In this document: in pieces, positions 8,932-18,108 of the stretch
How the letters are laid out: every line of letters starts with the position of its first letter
Numbering within the stretch: the first letter of the stretch is position 1
Assembly: GCF_026344005.1 (NCBI RefSeq)
Contig: NZ_JAPKNH010000017.1
Location: forward strand, 1-54,321
Length of the DNA stretch: 54,321 nucleotides
Direction: 5' to 3'
From: Kaistia terrae
GTDB taxonomy: Bacteria > Pseudomonadota > Alphaproteobacteria > Rhizobiales > Kaistiaceae
The notes under the pieces: generated by a model
Told to the model about the DNA's origin: nothing
The model's database searches: none
Seen by the model: the letters and a program-made list of their open reading frames with translations, nothing else
Position numbers and translations under genes: made by a program

Positions 8932-10374
8932 ATGGCTTCAGCTGCGACTCTCGGACTATCGCTGTTTCGCCGCAAGCCGGTTCGCTCCATGGCCGAGCAC
9001 GCCGCCGCCAATGCGGTGCACGGCACCCTCAGCCGATCGATTGGCTTGTTCCCACTGGTGATGCTGGGTATTGGCGCAACGGTTGGCAGCGGCATCTTCG
9101 TCGCCCTAACGGCAGCCGTTCCGGTATCCGGGCCTTCCGTGATCCTGTCCTTCGTCATCGCCGGTATCACGGCAGGCCTGACCGCGCTTTGCTACGCTGA
9201 ATTGTCATCTACGATGCCCGTTTCGGGGTCCGCCTATTCCTACGCTTACGCAACGCTCGGCGAGTTCTCCGCCTTCGTCGTGGGGGCGTGTCTTTTGCTG
9301 GAATATGCGGTGTCGGCGTCGGCCATAGCGGTCGGCTGGGGACAGTATCTCAACGAGCTGTTCGGCGATGTAACCGGCTGGCGCATGCCGGACGCCATAT
9401 CTCAGCCGCCGGGCGAAGGTGGCGTCGTCAACCTGCCGGCAGTCGCGCTGATCGCCATCTGCGCCACGCTGCTGATCCGCGGCACACGGGAGTCGACGAC
9501 GGTCAATGCCATCCTGGTGGCCGTGAAGCTAGGCGTGCTGGCGCTATTCGTCGTCATCGCGCTGACAGCCTTCAGAAGCGAAAACCTCATCCCGTTCATG
9601 CCGCTTGGCTGGAGTGGCATCGGCACGGCGTCCGCGATGATCTTCTTCTCCTATATCGGTCTCGACACCATCTCGACCGCCGGCGACGAAGCCAAGGACC
9701 CGGCGCGGACTCTGCCGCTCGCCATCGTGATCTCCCTGCTGGTCGTGACGGCCATCTACCTGCTCGTGGCGATCGCCGCGGTCGGCGCCCAGCCATGGAC
9801 CGCCTTTTCGGACCAGAACGCGGGACTGGCTGTGATCCTGCGCAATGTCACGGGCGCCACGTGGCCATCGATCCTGTTCTCCATCGGCGCCATCGTCTCG
9901 ATCTTCAGCGTGACGCTGGCCGCGATGTTCGGACAGACCCGCATCCTGATGGCCATGAGCCGCGACGGCCTTCTGCCGACGGTCTTCGGCAAGGTGGACC
10001 CGGCGACGCAATCGCCCCGATACAACACCTATATCGTGGCGACATTCATTGCTGTCCTGGCGGCGGTGGTGCCGCTCGATGTGCTCGTCAATCTGACGAG
10101 TATGGGAACGCTGACGGCATTCGCCGTGGTTTCGCTCGGCGTCATGATCCTGCGCCGCACGCGCCCGGACCTCGAGCGTGGCTTCAAGGTGCCGCTCTAC
10201 CCGTTCGTGCCGGTCGCCAGCGTCGCCTTCTGCCTCTATCTGATCATCGAATTGCCCCGGCTGACCCATCTGCTCTTCCTGGCCTGGGTAACCGGAGCGC
10301 TGTTGCTGTATTTCAGCTACTCGTTTCGCAACTCGGTCCTGGCGAAACCGCAGCCAGCAGGTTCGCCGCTTTGA
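8932..10374 (+). CDS. APC-family amino acid permease
   Basis: The product is 480 residues with about 12 hydrophobic segments, placing it in the inner membrane. The first transmembrane region carries the APC signature GIGATVGSGIF (about residues 44-54). CYAELSSTMPVSGSAYSYAY and FFSYIGLDTISTAGDEAKDPARTLP are characteristic of the cationic amino acid transporter (CAT/YfnA) branch. The start ATG at 8932 has GGGAGA 5 bases upstream. It probably imports an amino acid by proton symport or exchange, but the substrate cannot be read from the sequence. The gene stands alone between an autotransporter gene and a convergent serine hydrolase gene. A link to the nearby LodA-like oxidase, which could use amino acids or amines, is speculative. 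Confidence 0.9.
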   Translation: MASAATLGLSLFRRKPVRSMAEHAAANAVHGTLSRSIGLFPLVMLGIGATVGSGIFVALTAAVPVSGPSVILSFVIAGITAGLTALCYAELSSTMPVSGSAYSYAYATLGEFSAFVVGACLLLEYAVSASAIAVGWGQYLNELFGDVTGWRMPDAISQPPGEGGVVNLPAVALIAICATLLIRGTRESTTVNAILVAVKLGVLALFVVIALTAFRSENLIPFMPLGWSGIGTASAMIFFSYIGLDTISTAGDEAKDPARTLPLAIVISLLVVTAIYLLVAIAAVGAQPWTAFSDQNAGLAVILRNVTGATWPSILFSIGAIVSIFSVTLAAMFGQTRILMAMSRDGLLPTVFGKVDPATQSPRYNTYIVATFIAVLAAVVPLDVLVNLTSMGTLTAFAVVSLGVMILRRTRPDLERGFKVPLYPFVPVASVAFCLYLIIELPRLTHLLFLAWVTGALLLYFSYSFRNSVLAKPQPAGSPL

Positions 10375-10409
10375 TCAGCAAGCAGGCCGCCGCCGCCGGC
10401 CCCCTCCCG

Positions 10410-12107
10410 TCATCGATGCCATGTCCCCATGCCGTTGCCGTCGAGATAGCCGACGCTGAAGGATACCGCCTTGCCGTCCTTCACCTCGAACTTGACCGAG
10501 GACAGCGAGCCAAAGGGCTGGTTCTCGCCGCGCGGGGCGACGGAGAATTCATCGCCGGTCCAAGGGGTGAGTTTCAGCCTGGCGGCTTTCGGACCGGCCG
10601 AAAAGAAGAGGTCCTGCCGGTCGAGATCGATCCTTGCCGGGCCAAAGTATTCGTTGAGATACGTGCCGACATAGGCAGCGGGCGCGCTGGCGGCAGCGGC
10701 TTTGGCGGGAGGCTTGGGGTCGACAAGATCGCCGGCCGGCTCGTAATAGTTCAGCAGGAGTGGGTGATACAGCGTGAACCAGTCGCGCGCCGAAGCGCCG
10801 TACCGGACGAAATCCATGAATTGGGTCGAAACGGTCTCCGCCGCTCCGACCGGGCCCGCATTCGTCAGCACGACGATCGCGACATCGGCGGTTGGAATCA
10901 TCTGCATGTTGGTGGCGCCCCCCAGCGAGAAGGCACCGGAGTGGCTCATCATCGGCCGCCCATCGGCATCGACGCTGACATTAAAGCCATAGCCGTAGAA
11001 GCCCGATCGGGCATCCGGCGCTGGCGCAGGCGCGCTGAAGGCCTGGGCGCGCAGCATCGGCGCCAGTGCCTCGGCGCTGATCATCTGCGTGCCGCCGAAC
11101 TTTCCGCCTGCCAGCAGAAGCTTCAGCCATTTGGCGAGATCGACAACATTCGACGACACCCCGCCGGCCGGGGACTGAGCGTCGGCATTCCGGTCATAGA
11201 GCGCCTGAAAGCGCCCATCCTCGAGAGCATGAAGCACGGTGCGGTTCTTGCGGGCGAGGAATTCCTGGTGCCGCGCGCTGGTGGACGCCATGCCCAATGG
11301 CGCAAACAGCGCCTTGGCGGCGAGTTCTTCCCATGTCTGTCCGGAGGCGGCGGCCACCGCCTCGGCGCCGGTTGTTATGCCGAAATTGGCGTAGTGATAG
11401 GAAATACGGAACGGGTCGAGCGGCAACAGGCGCAGCCGCTCGATGATGGTGCTCCGGTCGAAACCGAGATCCTCGAGATCATCACCCGCCGCGAGCGGCA
11501 AGCCCGAACGGTGCGCAAAGAAATCACCGATCGTGGCATTCGCTGTGACATAGGGATCGGCGAGCGCAAAGGAGGGCAGGAAGCGCACCACCTTGTCATC
11601 CCAGCTGACCTTGCCGGCAGTGACCTCGATGGCGGCAACCGTTCCGGAGATCGGCTTGGAAAGCGAGGCGATCTGGAACACCGTCTCTGGGTCGACGGCA
11701 GCGTCCTTGCCGATTTCGCGAACGCCGAAACCCTGGACGAAGACCGTCTTTCCGCCATGCACGACGGCTACCGCCAAGCCTGGAACCCCGCTCCGCTTCA
11801 TCGTGTCCTCGACGATGGCCGGGAGCGCGGCAATCCCCTTCTCGATACCGCCGGGCGCCAGGGCGATCATGTCCTGGGGCGGGATGGCGCCGAGTTCAAG
11901 CGGGATCGCCAGAGGCGAAGATGCGGTCTGCGCATGGACCGAGGTCGCGGCAAGGGCGATCGAGCCGAGGAAGATCGCGCAGGCGGCACCCCGTCCGGTT
12001 ACGCAGAATCTCGAAATGGCATGACGAAGCCGCAAGGCCGTAACCGCGCCACCGGCACGACCGCAATCGTCTCGCGACACCGTCACACTCATCTTGTTGG
12101 CCATCAT
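10410..12107 (-). CDS. Secreted serine hydrolase, class C beta-lactamase/D-aminopeptidase type
   Basis: The protein is 565 residues. All three active-site motifs of the beta-lactamase/penicillin-binding superfamily are visible: SLSK at 148-151 (nucleophile Ser148), YAN at 239-241, and HSG at 389-391 followed by AFSLGG. A signal peptide with a long N-region ends near residue 59 (SVHA/QT), so it is periplasmic or exported. The C-terminal ~120 residues form a beta-rich extension of the kind found in esterase/D-aminopeptidase members. The substrate could be a D-amino acid peptide, ester or beta-lactam. Resistance should not be assumed. It is transcribed away from the LodA-like gene and converges on the permease gene. 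Confidence 0.88.
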   Translation of the reverse strand: MMANKMSVTVSRDDCGRAGGAVTALRLRHAISRFCVTGRGAACAIFLGSIALAATSVHAQTASSPLAIPLELGAIPPQDMIALAPGGIEKGIAALPAIVEDTMKRSGVPGLAVAVVHGGKTVFVQGFGVREIGKDAAVDPETVFQIASLSKPISGTVAAIEVTAGKVSWDDKVVRFLPSFALADPYVTANATIGDFFAHRSGLPLAAGDDLEDLGFDRSTIIERLRLLPLDPFRISYHYANFGITTGAEAVAAASGQTWEELAAKALFAPLGMASTSARHQEFLARKNRTVLHALEDGRFQALYDRNADAQSPAGGVSSNVVDLAKWLKLLLAGGKFGGTQMISAEALAPMLRAQAFSAPAPAPDARSGFYGYGFNVSVDADGRPMMSHSGAFSLGGATNMQMIPTADVAIVVLTNAGPVGAAETVSTQFMDFVRYGASARDWFTLYHPLLLNYYEPAGDLVDPKPPAKAAAASAPAAYVGTYLNEYFGPARIDLDRQDLFFSAGPKAARLKLTPWTGDEFSVAPRGENQPFGSLSSVKFEVKDGKAVSFSVGYLDGNGMGTWHR

Positions 12108-12433
12108 GACGCCCCCTCCCTTTGCGTAGCGCCGGATGTACCGCCGCGATGATACACGAAGATGTTATTCTCCAGCCTGTCCGCGCGCCAGCGTGGCGCC
12201 TGCGAATTGCTTGGACCATCCGCATCGACGCTAGGGCAAGCGCTGCAATAGACCGGCCCCGTGCAGGGCTAGTGCGCATGCGGGAACAGCGCGGCCAGAA
12301 CTTATACTTGGTGACACTCCCGCGGTGGCGGGCGCACCAGCAATTGGATGCGCAAGTGATTGTTTCGTTCAGCTAATTTCGTGCCAATATGACGTTGGGT
12401 CAGCCTGCGAAAGGCGCCCGGCTTGGGGGAGCC
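12108..12433. other. Divergent intergenic region
   Basis: No gene is seen. This 326 bp space separates the divergent serine hydrolase and LodA-like genes and should hold both promoters. A GGGGGA ribosome-binding site immediately precedes the ATG at 12434. I see no clear -35/-10 pair. Confidence 0.5.
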
Positions 12434-14944
12434 ATGACAACCAGACGGGACTTTCTTCGGTACGCGGCGCTCGGGGCCGGCGCTTTCACCCTCTCACGCG
12501 CGTTGCCTGCCTTCGCGCATGAAGCGCCACGTCTGGTCGATGCGGTTTCGGCCGCCCTGGAACGCCTCGGCGGGGCGGGATGGCGATCGCTTCTCCTGGA
12601 AGCCACGGGCGGCGAACTGGATATCGGCGCACACGACCTTGCGAGCGAACTGACGAAGCCCTTGTCGCGCATCGACCGGACCTATCCCGGCTTCGGTGAT
12701 TTCTCGCTCGCCGGCAAAAGCGCGGTCGAACCGGGCAGCCCTGACCGGAGCCTGCTTTATCATGCGTTCGCCTCGCCAACCGTCGTCATGGACCGCGCCG
12801 GTCGATCGCTCGGCGACTTCCCGAGCCTTGCCGAAATCGAAGCGGTGGAGAACTTCGTCTACGGCGTCCATCCTCCGACCATGAAGGATCTGCGGGACCG
12901 CGCCGGGGGAAATCCGTTCGGCATCGTCGTGTTCGCGCCGCAATATCAGAATGCGCCGATGTCCGTGCATGGCCGCCATGCGGAGCTTTGCTTCTCCCGT
13001 TCCGGCATCGCGCGCCTCGGCACGCTCGCCCCGACCTACGACGCGAAAGAGCGCGGCTTCGTTGCGGCGGACGAGGCGCGACCGTTCGACTTCCCCGTTC
13101 TGCCGCGACGCTTCGCGCCCTATCTCGCGATCGAGATGACTGGCGCGGCGGAGACCTTTGGGCCCCAGGATCCGCAGCCTGGAGACGAGAAACGCGCCTT
13201 CTGGGTGCCAATCCACAAGCTCTTCGGCGGCAGCGAATGCATCGCGGATCTCGACCTGGAGGTCGATCTGCGCCGCAACCTTCGCAATGACGGCCTCGCG
13301 CAGTTCCACCGCTTTCTCGACCTGCAGGGCCTCAAGAACAACTGGCGCGGCGAGGATCTCGAGAATTTTCCGTTCCTGATCAAAGACGAAAGGATCGGCT
13401 CCCTCTCGCAACGGCGCGGGTTCGGTGGCGGTCTACTGGAACCCCGTGCCAATCCGCTCGTCACGGCTGCCCAGTATGAAGGACGGTTGCTGACGTTTCC
13501 GGTCGACGGGAAACACACGTCGGACCTCGGCAATCTGCAACTCTCCACGATGCAGGTCCTGCCATTGGGCGATGAGGACGATCAGCCGAGCTACATGCTG
13601 GATTCGGCGCAGGATGCGCAGCGGCCAGCCCCTGAATACATCAACATCCGTCACCGCGTCCTTCCCAACGGGCAGGTCGAGAACCTGAATCTCCGGCCGG
13701 ACATGGGCGAAATCATCGCGGCGGGAGGCTATGAGGCGCTGCACTACCATGATGGCGTCGGAGACGGCTGGATCGAGGCAATCTGCCCGCAACTCACCGA
13801 AAGCGTCGATGCGGTGAAGCCCGCCTATGCCATGGTGGCCCTGCCAGACTTCTTCCCTAGCGTCACGCAGCGCGACCTGATGACGTGGTGGCAGACCGAG
13901 GTTCCCGAGGCAATCCGGGGCTCGCTCTGGACCATCCACCCGCTCGCGCTTTCGCAGACGCGGATTGCCGGCAACATAACGCTGCCGGCCGGCTTCAGCC
14001 TGGACGACACCACGATCACGGCGATCGTCACCCAGCCCGGAGCGGCGCCTCGCGTCGCGCAGACGCCCAACGGCCCCTGGACGGTCCGCAAGACAGGCCT
14101 CCCGGACGGCTCGCCCGGTATGTTTGATCCAGGCTGGGATACGAGCCAAGGCCTCTATTATTCGGACCCGAACCTGCCGCTGCAGCGATTCATGGCCGGC
14201 TATGGCCTTGGCTCGCCCTTCATCGAGGATGCCAAGCTGTGTGCGGCGCTCGGGGCCTACTGGCCGGGCGTGGCGCCGGACTCGACGCGAACCTTCGCGC
14301 CCGACAAGCAGGCCGGCGGTCGCCCCTATTCCTATCCCACCATCGCCCCGCTGACGGATGAGGAAATCGGCAGCGCGCCGCTCGCCGACGGCCGGTATCT
14401 GTCCTGGGACGGCGTGCGCGGCCCGCAACTCATCGCCATCGAGGACCAACCGGTCGTCGCCTATCCCAATGCCTACCGGGTCGACTACATCGACATGGTC
14501 GGTACCATGACAGCCGCGCTGACCGCGCGCATCGATGCCAAGGAATACAAGCGACGCATCCTTGCCATGGCCGCCATCTACTGGGCGCTCGACATCCGCG
14601 ATCCAGATTTCGTCCAACGCTTCGGGGCCGTCGACGCGGTCAATCAGGCATTGCGGGAAAAGGCTACCTGGGCCGTCCTCTCCTTCCGCACCGTCCCGGA
14701 CGGCGATGCCGGGCTGAGCGAGGCCGAAACGGCGGCGTGCGAAAGCCTTGGCGATCCGGCTGGCGGTTCGCCCCGCTATCGGTTTCACGTCTTCCGCTGG
14801 GGCGCGCAGACGGTCGATCCGTCCGACATGCATACCACGCATGTCGAAGTGCTCGAGCAGGCAACAGCCTATGTCCGTGGCAACACAGTCTTGATAAAGC
14901 GCGCAGGGAAGCCATGGACCGCCGATCGTTCGATGCCGACATAG
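12434..14944 (+). CDS. LodA-like (CTQ) amino acid/amine oxidase with Tat signal
   Basis: The protein is 836 residues and belongs to the LodA/GoxA family, whose cofactor cysteine tryptophylquinone is formed from a Cys and a Trp of the protein itself. The motif DAKLC places Cys603 four residues after Asp599, the same spacing as Asp-Cys in LodA and GoxA. WDG at Trp658 is the best candidate partner, with Trp610 as the alternative. The N-terminus TTRRDFLRYAALGAGAF is a twin-arginine signal, ending near AFA/HEA at residues 29-32. The start is fixed by GGGGGA just before 12434. The next gene overlaps by 31 bases and encodes a LodB-like flavoprotein, the usual maturation partner. Expected reaction: oxidative deamination of an amino acid or amine with release of H2O2. 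The substrate is unknown. Confidence 0.88.
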   Translation: MTTRRDFLRYAALGAGAFTLSRALPAFAHEAPRLVDAVSAALERLGGAGWRSLLLEATGGELDIGAHDLASELTKPLSRIDRTYPGFGDFSLAGKSAVEPGSPDRSLLYHAFASPTVVMDRAGRSLGDFPSLAEIEAVENFVYGVHPPTMKDLRDRAGGNPFGIVVFAPQYQNAPMSVHGRHAELCFSRSGIARLGTLAPTYDAKERGFVAADEARPFDFPVLPRRFAPYLAIEMTGAAETFGPQDPQPGDEKRAFWVPIHKLFGGSECIADLDLEVDLRRNLRNDGLAQFHRFLDLQGLKNNWRGEDLENFPFLIKDERIGSLSQRRGFGGGLLEPRANPLVTAAQYEGRLLTFPVDGKHTSDLGNLQLSTMQVLPLGDEDDQPSYMLDSAQDAQRPAPEYINIRHRVLPNGQVENLNLRPDMGEIIAAGGYEALHYHDGVGDGWIEAICPQLTESVDAVKPAYAMVALPDFFPSVTQRDLMTWWQTEVPEAIRGSLWTIHPLALSQTRIAGNITLPAGFSLDDTTITAIVTQPGAAPRVAQTPNGPWTVRKTGLPDGSPGMFDPGWDTSQGLYYSDPNLPLQRFMAGYGLGSPFIEDAKLCAALGAYWPGVAPDSTRTFAPDKQAGGRPYSYPTIAPLTDEEIGSAPLADGRYLSWDGVRGPQLIAIEDQPVVAYPNAYRVDYIDMVGTMTAALTARIDAKEYKRRILAMAAIYWALDIRDPDFVQRFGAVDAVNQALREKATWAVLSFRTVPDGDAGLSEAETAACESLGDPAGGSPRYRFHVFRWGAQTVDPSDMHTTHVEVLEQATAYVRGNTVLIKRAGKPWTADRSMPT

Positions 14945-15942
14945 TCGTTGTCGGCGGCGGCCCGGCAGGCAGCGCCGCCGCCATTTCCTGCGCCCAGCGT
15001 GGGCTGAAGGTCATACTTTGCGAGCGCGAAAAAGGCGATCGCGACCGACCCGGAGAAACGCTGCATCCCGGCGCGGAGCCGATCCTGGCCCAGCTTGGCG
15101 TCGCCGGCCATCTTGCCGGCGTGACCGGCGCGCGCCACGAGGGGATCTGGATCGAAAAGTCCGGTAAACGCCACTTCGAGGCGTTCGGCGGCGGCGCCGG
15201 CGACCGCTGGATGGGCCTGCAGGTCTGGCGCGCCGATTTCGACGCCCTGCTGCTCGGCCGTGCCGCCGAGCTTGGCGTCGATATCCGCAGGGGATGCGCG
15301 CCGCGTGACGTGCTTCGCGCCGGCCCGTCCATTTGCGGCCTGCGGATGGCCGATGGCGATATCTCGGCCCGGATGGTGGTCGACGCAACAGGCTCCGCGC
15401 GCTGGCTCGGGCGCATTCTTGAGATCGATATGCCTCCCCGTTCGCCACGATTGATCGCCTTTTACGGCTACGTCGAGGGTGCATGCCCCGAACGTGACCT
15501 GGCTCCGCTCCTTGTCGCCGACGCCGCGGGCTGGACATGGACGGCACGCGTGAAACCGGGGCTCTATCAGTGGACGCGCATGCGGTTCGGCGAGACGGCC
15601 TCCGCGATCGTCCCACCCGAGGAACTGAGCCGCCTTGCTCCGGTCGGCCGCATGAAGGGGGCGGATGTCACATGGCGAATGGCGAGCCAAATCTCCGGTC
15701 CGGGTTGGTTTATCGTCGGCGACGCGGCGGCGGTGCTGGACCCGGCATCTTCGCATGGCGTGCTGAAGGCGCTGATGTCCGGAATCCTCGCCGGCCAGCT
15801 GATCGAGGCGAGCCTCTCCGGCAAGGCGCCGCCCGCCGAATTGTCGGCTAGCTATCACCGCTGGCTGGCCAGATGGTTCGAGACCGACATCCTTCAACTG
15901 GGGCGCTTCTATCGCGAACTCGGCGCGACGGAATTCGCCTGA
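14914..15942 (+). CDS. LodB-like FAD-dependent protein (quinone cofactor maturation)
   Basis: The protein is 342 residues. The N-terminal Rossmann motif VVVGGGPAGSAAA (residues 11-23) and the distal GDAAAVLDPASSHGVLKAL (FAD-contacting GD motif) define a group A flavoprotein of the tryptophan halogenase/geranylgeranyl reductase-like type that includes LodB. The start ATG at 14914 overlaps the upstream lodA-like gene by 31 bases and has AGGGA in front, so the two are probably translationally coupled. In the described lod and gox systems this flavoprotein is needed to form the cysteine tryptophylquinone of its partner in the cytoplasm. That role is inferred here from family and position. Confidence 0.85.
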   Translation: MDRRSFDADIVVVGGGPAGSAAAISCAQRGLKVILCEREKGDRDRPGETLHPGAEPILAQLGVAGHLAGVTGARHEGIWIEKSGKRHFEAFGGGAGDRWMGLQVWRADFDALLLGRAAELGVDIRRGCAPRDVLRAGPSICGLRMADGDISARMVVDATGSARWLGRILEIDMPPRSPRLIAFYGYVEGACPERDLAPLLVADAAGWTWTARVKPGLYQWTRMRFGETASAIVPPEELSRLAPVGRMKGADVTWRMASQISGPGWFIVGDAAAVLDPASSHGVLKALMSGILAGQLIEASLSGKAPPAELSASYHRWLARWFETDILQLGRFYRELGATEFA

Positions 15943-15949
15943 CCCGATC

Positions 15950-16150
15950 CGGCGTTCCGATGGGGAGCCGTCAACTTGATCGCCAGCGATCGGAGGGCAT
16001 CGCGCAGAGTCGTGGCTATGAACTCCGGGCCGTTGTCGTAGTGTACATAAGCGGGCGGCCCGCGCAGGATCATAAAGCGCGACGCTCCGACACCTTTAGC
16101 TCTGCCCGCACCTTGTCGATGCACGCCCGGCGACGGGAAGGGCTCAGAAG
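15950..16150 (-). pseudogene. IS3 transposase OrfB, internally deleted
   Basis: In one frame the orfB start is recognisable (LLSPSRRRACIDKVRAEL, then VSERRA) before a stop. In another frame the sequence resumes in the DDE core with VHYDNGPEFIATTLRDALR and then LTAPH. In intact elements these blocks are separated by roughly 150-200 residues, so a large internal deletion removed the first catalytic Asp region. The glutamate-bearing C-terminus is also missing. Confidence 0.8.
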
Positions 16151-16434
16151 TTTCCCCGGGCCGCCTCCGGCAGGATGAGCTTGTCAAGCGTCAGGTCCGG
16201 CACCGCACGACGCAGCCGCATGTTCTCGACCTCCAGCGCCTTCAGCCGTTTGACCTGGTCGGTCTTCATGCCGCCGTACTCCGACCGCCAGCGAAAGTAC
16301 GTCGTCTCCGTCACCACGATCGTCTTCACCGCCTCCGAGATCGACCGACTCCAACCTGTCAGCACGTCAACCTCCCGCAGCTTGGCTATCATCTGTTCGG
16401 GCTTGTGACGCTTCCTGGCCATGTTCGGCTCCAT
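16144..16434 (-). CDS. IS3-family transposase OrfA (helix-turn-helix subunit)
   Basis: The reading frame is 96 codons. The family block starts at ARKRHKPEQMIAKLREVDVL, contains a helix-turn-helix (TTYFRWRSEYGGMK) and ends with the leucine-zipper-like RLKALEVENMRLRRAV and the usual LTLDKLILPEAARGNF. Length and ends match a complete OrfA of the IS407-like group. The second methionine at 16422 is the more usual start. With OrfB broken, this is a relic. Confidence 0.8.
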   Translation of the reverse strand: MEPNMARKRHKPEQMIAKLREVDVLTGWSRSISEAVKTIVVTETTYFRWRSEYGGMKTDQVKRLKALEVENMRLRRAVPDLTLDKLILPEAARGNF

Positions 16435-16545
16435 TCATTCTGGTCATCAGACCAAGATAAGGAATGGATCACTTCAAAGGCGCAGACCAGTCAGCCAAGA
16501 CCTCCGATTTGACCGACACCGGAGGCCTCAAGGCTGGCATCAGCG

Positions 16546-17370
16546 CTAAAGACGATTGCCATCGGCCATCCAGCGCAGAAGAGCCATAACGACGTCAGAC
16601 CGATATCGCCCTTCGATGTCGAACCGTAGGGCGACATTAGGCGAGCGCTCCATGAGGGTTTTCTTATCGCTGGCGTAAACACTATACGGCTGACGAAGCT
16701 GATGACGATGTATGCCAAGTTCAAGCTGTCCTTTCAGTCGGCAGTGAGAAAGTTTGAGTGAGAAGCTGCCGTTGCTGATCGCCCCTTCTCTGTCGAGATA
16801 GATAGCGGTCATTCTCCGTGACCGCATGCTATCCAAAGCGACCGATACAACCGACTTGATCGGGGTGTCGCTCTCCATTCCGATCTTGACTGCGCCAGCG
16901 CGGAGGTCGGCACAAAGCTCCTCTAAGCATGGTTGAAATGTCAGCTTGCGGATTAACGACAGCAAATGGCGGATAGCCTTGTGGCGGCGTCCTTTAAAGA
17001 ACAAGCCCTCCTCGTTTTTTCTAACATGGGTGCCGTCGAGAAACATAATTTCCATGGTGGATGATTTAATGTACGGGATGAGATTCATCCGACTCTCAAA
17101 AGCGCCTCCCTCCACCGCAACTACGTCAGTGAAGCGATAATCCCTGTTTCCAATCGATATATGGGTATCGAAGACAGATATTTCTTCGAACTCCGCCATT
17201 GGAGCTTTCGGCCTGCTCTCCAAGGGGGCGGTATGGCTGCGCGTCGGGATAGCGACACCCTGAAGGGCTTCGAGACGCCTGCGGTAGTCGTCAACATCGA
17301 TTGCGCCTGTTGCGAGTTGCCGGTCGAGAGTTTGCTTAGCCGACCGATCCAGGCCTCCCATTTCAGTCAT
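16546..17370 (-). CDS. Protein of unknown function with N-terminal SHOCT-like motif
   Basis: The protein is 274 residues from the ATG at 17370, chosen because GGAGG lies 8 bases upstream. A GTG at 17397 is the longer alternative. Residues about 10-35 (LDRQLATGAIDVDDYRRRLEAL) resemble the short SHOCT oligomerisation motif. Residues about 60-150 look like a small beta-rich, PH-like domain (ISVFDTHISIGNRDYRFTDV). The remainder is not recognised. No signal peptide or membrane helix is visible. The gene is less GC-rich than its neighbours and lies between an IS remnant and an XRE regulator next to a tRNA gene, which suggests acquired DNA. I assign no function. Confidence 0.65.
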   Translation of the reverse strand: MTEMGGLDRSAKQTLDRQLATGAIDVDDYRRRLEALQGVAIPTRSHTAPLESRPKAPMAEFEEISVFDTHISIGNRDYRFTDVVAVEGGAFESRMNLIPYIKSSTMEIMFLDGTHVRKNEEGLFFKGRRHKAIRHLLSLIRKLTFQPCLEELCADLRAGAVKIGMESDTPIKSVVSVALDSMRSRRMTAIYLDREGAISNGSFSLKLSHCRLKGQLELGIHRHQLRQPYSVYASDKKTLMERSPNVALRFDIEGRYRSDVVMALLRWMADGNRL

Positions 17371-17450
17371 CCCCAAATCCTCCAGCGCGCATCGCACGTT
17401 ACATACTATAGTTGATAAAATCGAGGTGCGTAAACTGCGATCGATGGGCC

Positions 17451-17678
17451 ATGGACATTCGGGCCCTAGTTGGAAGGAATTTCGCGCGCATCCGGCGGGA
17501 GAAGGGGCTTACCCAAGAGCAAGTCGAAGAGCGCTCCGGCTTTAGTCAGCAGTACCTCAGCGGCCTCGAACGCGGTAAGCGAAACCCGACCATCCTCAGC
17601 CTACATGAGCTCGCACACGCCCTTGGCGTCACCCACCTAGATCTTGTTCGGCCGGACGGCCGAGAAGACAGCCGATGA
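17451..17678 (+). CDS. Small XRE-family helix-turn-helix regulator
   Basis: The protein is 75 residues and consists almost entirely of a Cro/C1-type helix-turn-helix: VGRNFARIRREKGLTQEQV, EERSGFSQQYLSGLERGKRNPT and LHELAHALGV. A TTG start 39 bases upstream would add residues without domain value. It is transcribed divergently from the unknown gene at 16546-17370, with under 100 bases between starts, so it may control that gene and itself. Single-domain regulators of this kind are common on mobile elements and in toxin-antitoxin or restriction modules, but no partner of those types is visible. Confidence 0.8.
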   Translation: MDIRALVGRNFARIRREKGLTQEQVEERSGFSQQYLSGLERGKRNPTILSLHELAHALGVTHLDLVRPDGREDSR

Positions 17679-18108
17679 GAGATCTATTCGTCGTGCGGTC
17701 GGAGCGCCTACTACATGACCGCGGCTAACGATGGCCGGTGGCTGGACCGCCTAAGGTAGTGCGATTAGCGTCGTCATCTTTCCGACGGGGCCGATCACGA
17801 AATGGCTCACCGATCCGGACGCCAAGTTAGCGGCGCAAAGCTGAGCGGAGTTCTACGTTGCGCTCACGCCCGCCTGTCACAGTGTAGCCATAGCTACAGA
17901 TCGGAATGCGGCTTCGCTGCCGCCGGGCTTTTCGTACTACGAGGCACCAGCCATCTGACGCCGGGATTTCAACGGTTTTGAGAAGCCTGCATTTCATGGC
18001 AGATTGAAGTCTCGCCCGAAGGACGTCGATACACTCCCATTTTGGTGAGTGCATGGTGAGTCGGTGGTTCGGTTCCCTAGGACAATACATCTAAGCTATT
18101 GAAATAAT
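17679..18108. other. Gene-poor stretch beside tRNA-Ala
   Basis: This 430 bp interval lies between the XRE gene and the 3' end of tRNA-Ala. A minus-strand frame at 17827-18090 (87 codons) has no family resemblance and no clear ribosome-binding site. The position and base composition suggest leftover DNA of an integrated element, but I found no integrase fragment and no copy of the tRNA 3' end. Confidence 0.45.

Larger units (their letters stand above)
15950..16440 (-). mobile_element. Remnant of an IS3-family insertion sequence (IS407-like group)
   Basis: About 0.5 kb on the minus strand carries an apparently full-length orfA followed by an orfB that has lost most of its centre, so the element cannot transpose on its own. 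It begins within about 10 bases of the stop of the LodB-like gene. I could not recognise intact terminal inverted repeats or a target duplication. Confidence 0.8.

Noticed and set aside
9288-12152. Plus-strand 954-codon open frame spanning permease and serine hydrolase
   Set aside because: It runs out of frame through one real gene and antisense through another. No domain is seen and no ribosome-binding site.
17827-18090. 87-codon minus-strand frame beside tRNA-Ala, considered as an integrase fragment
   Set aside because: No Arg-His-Arg-Tyr motifs or other integrase features are present.
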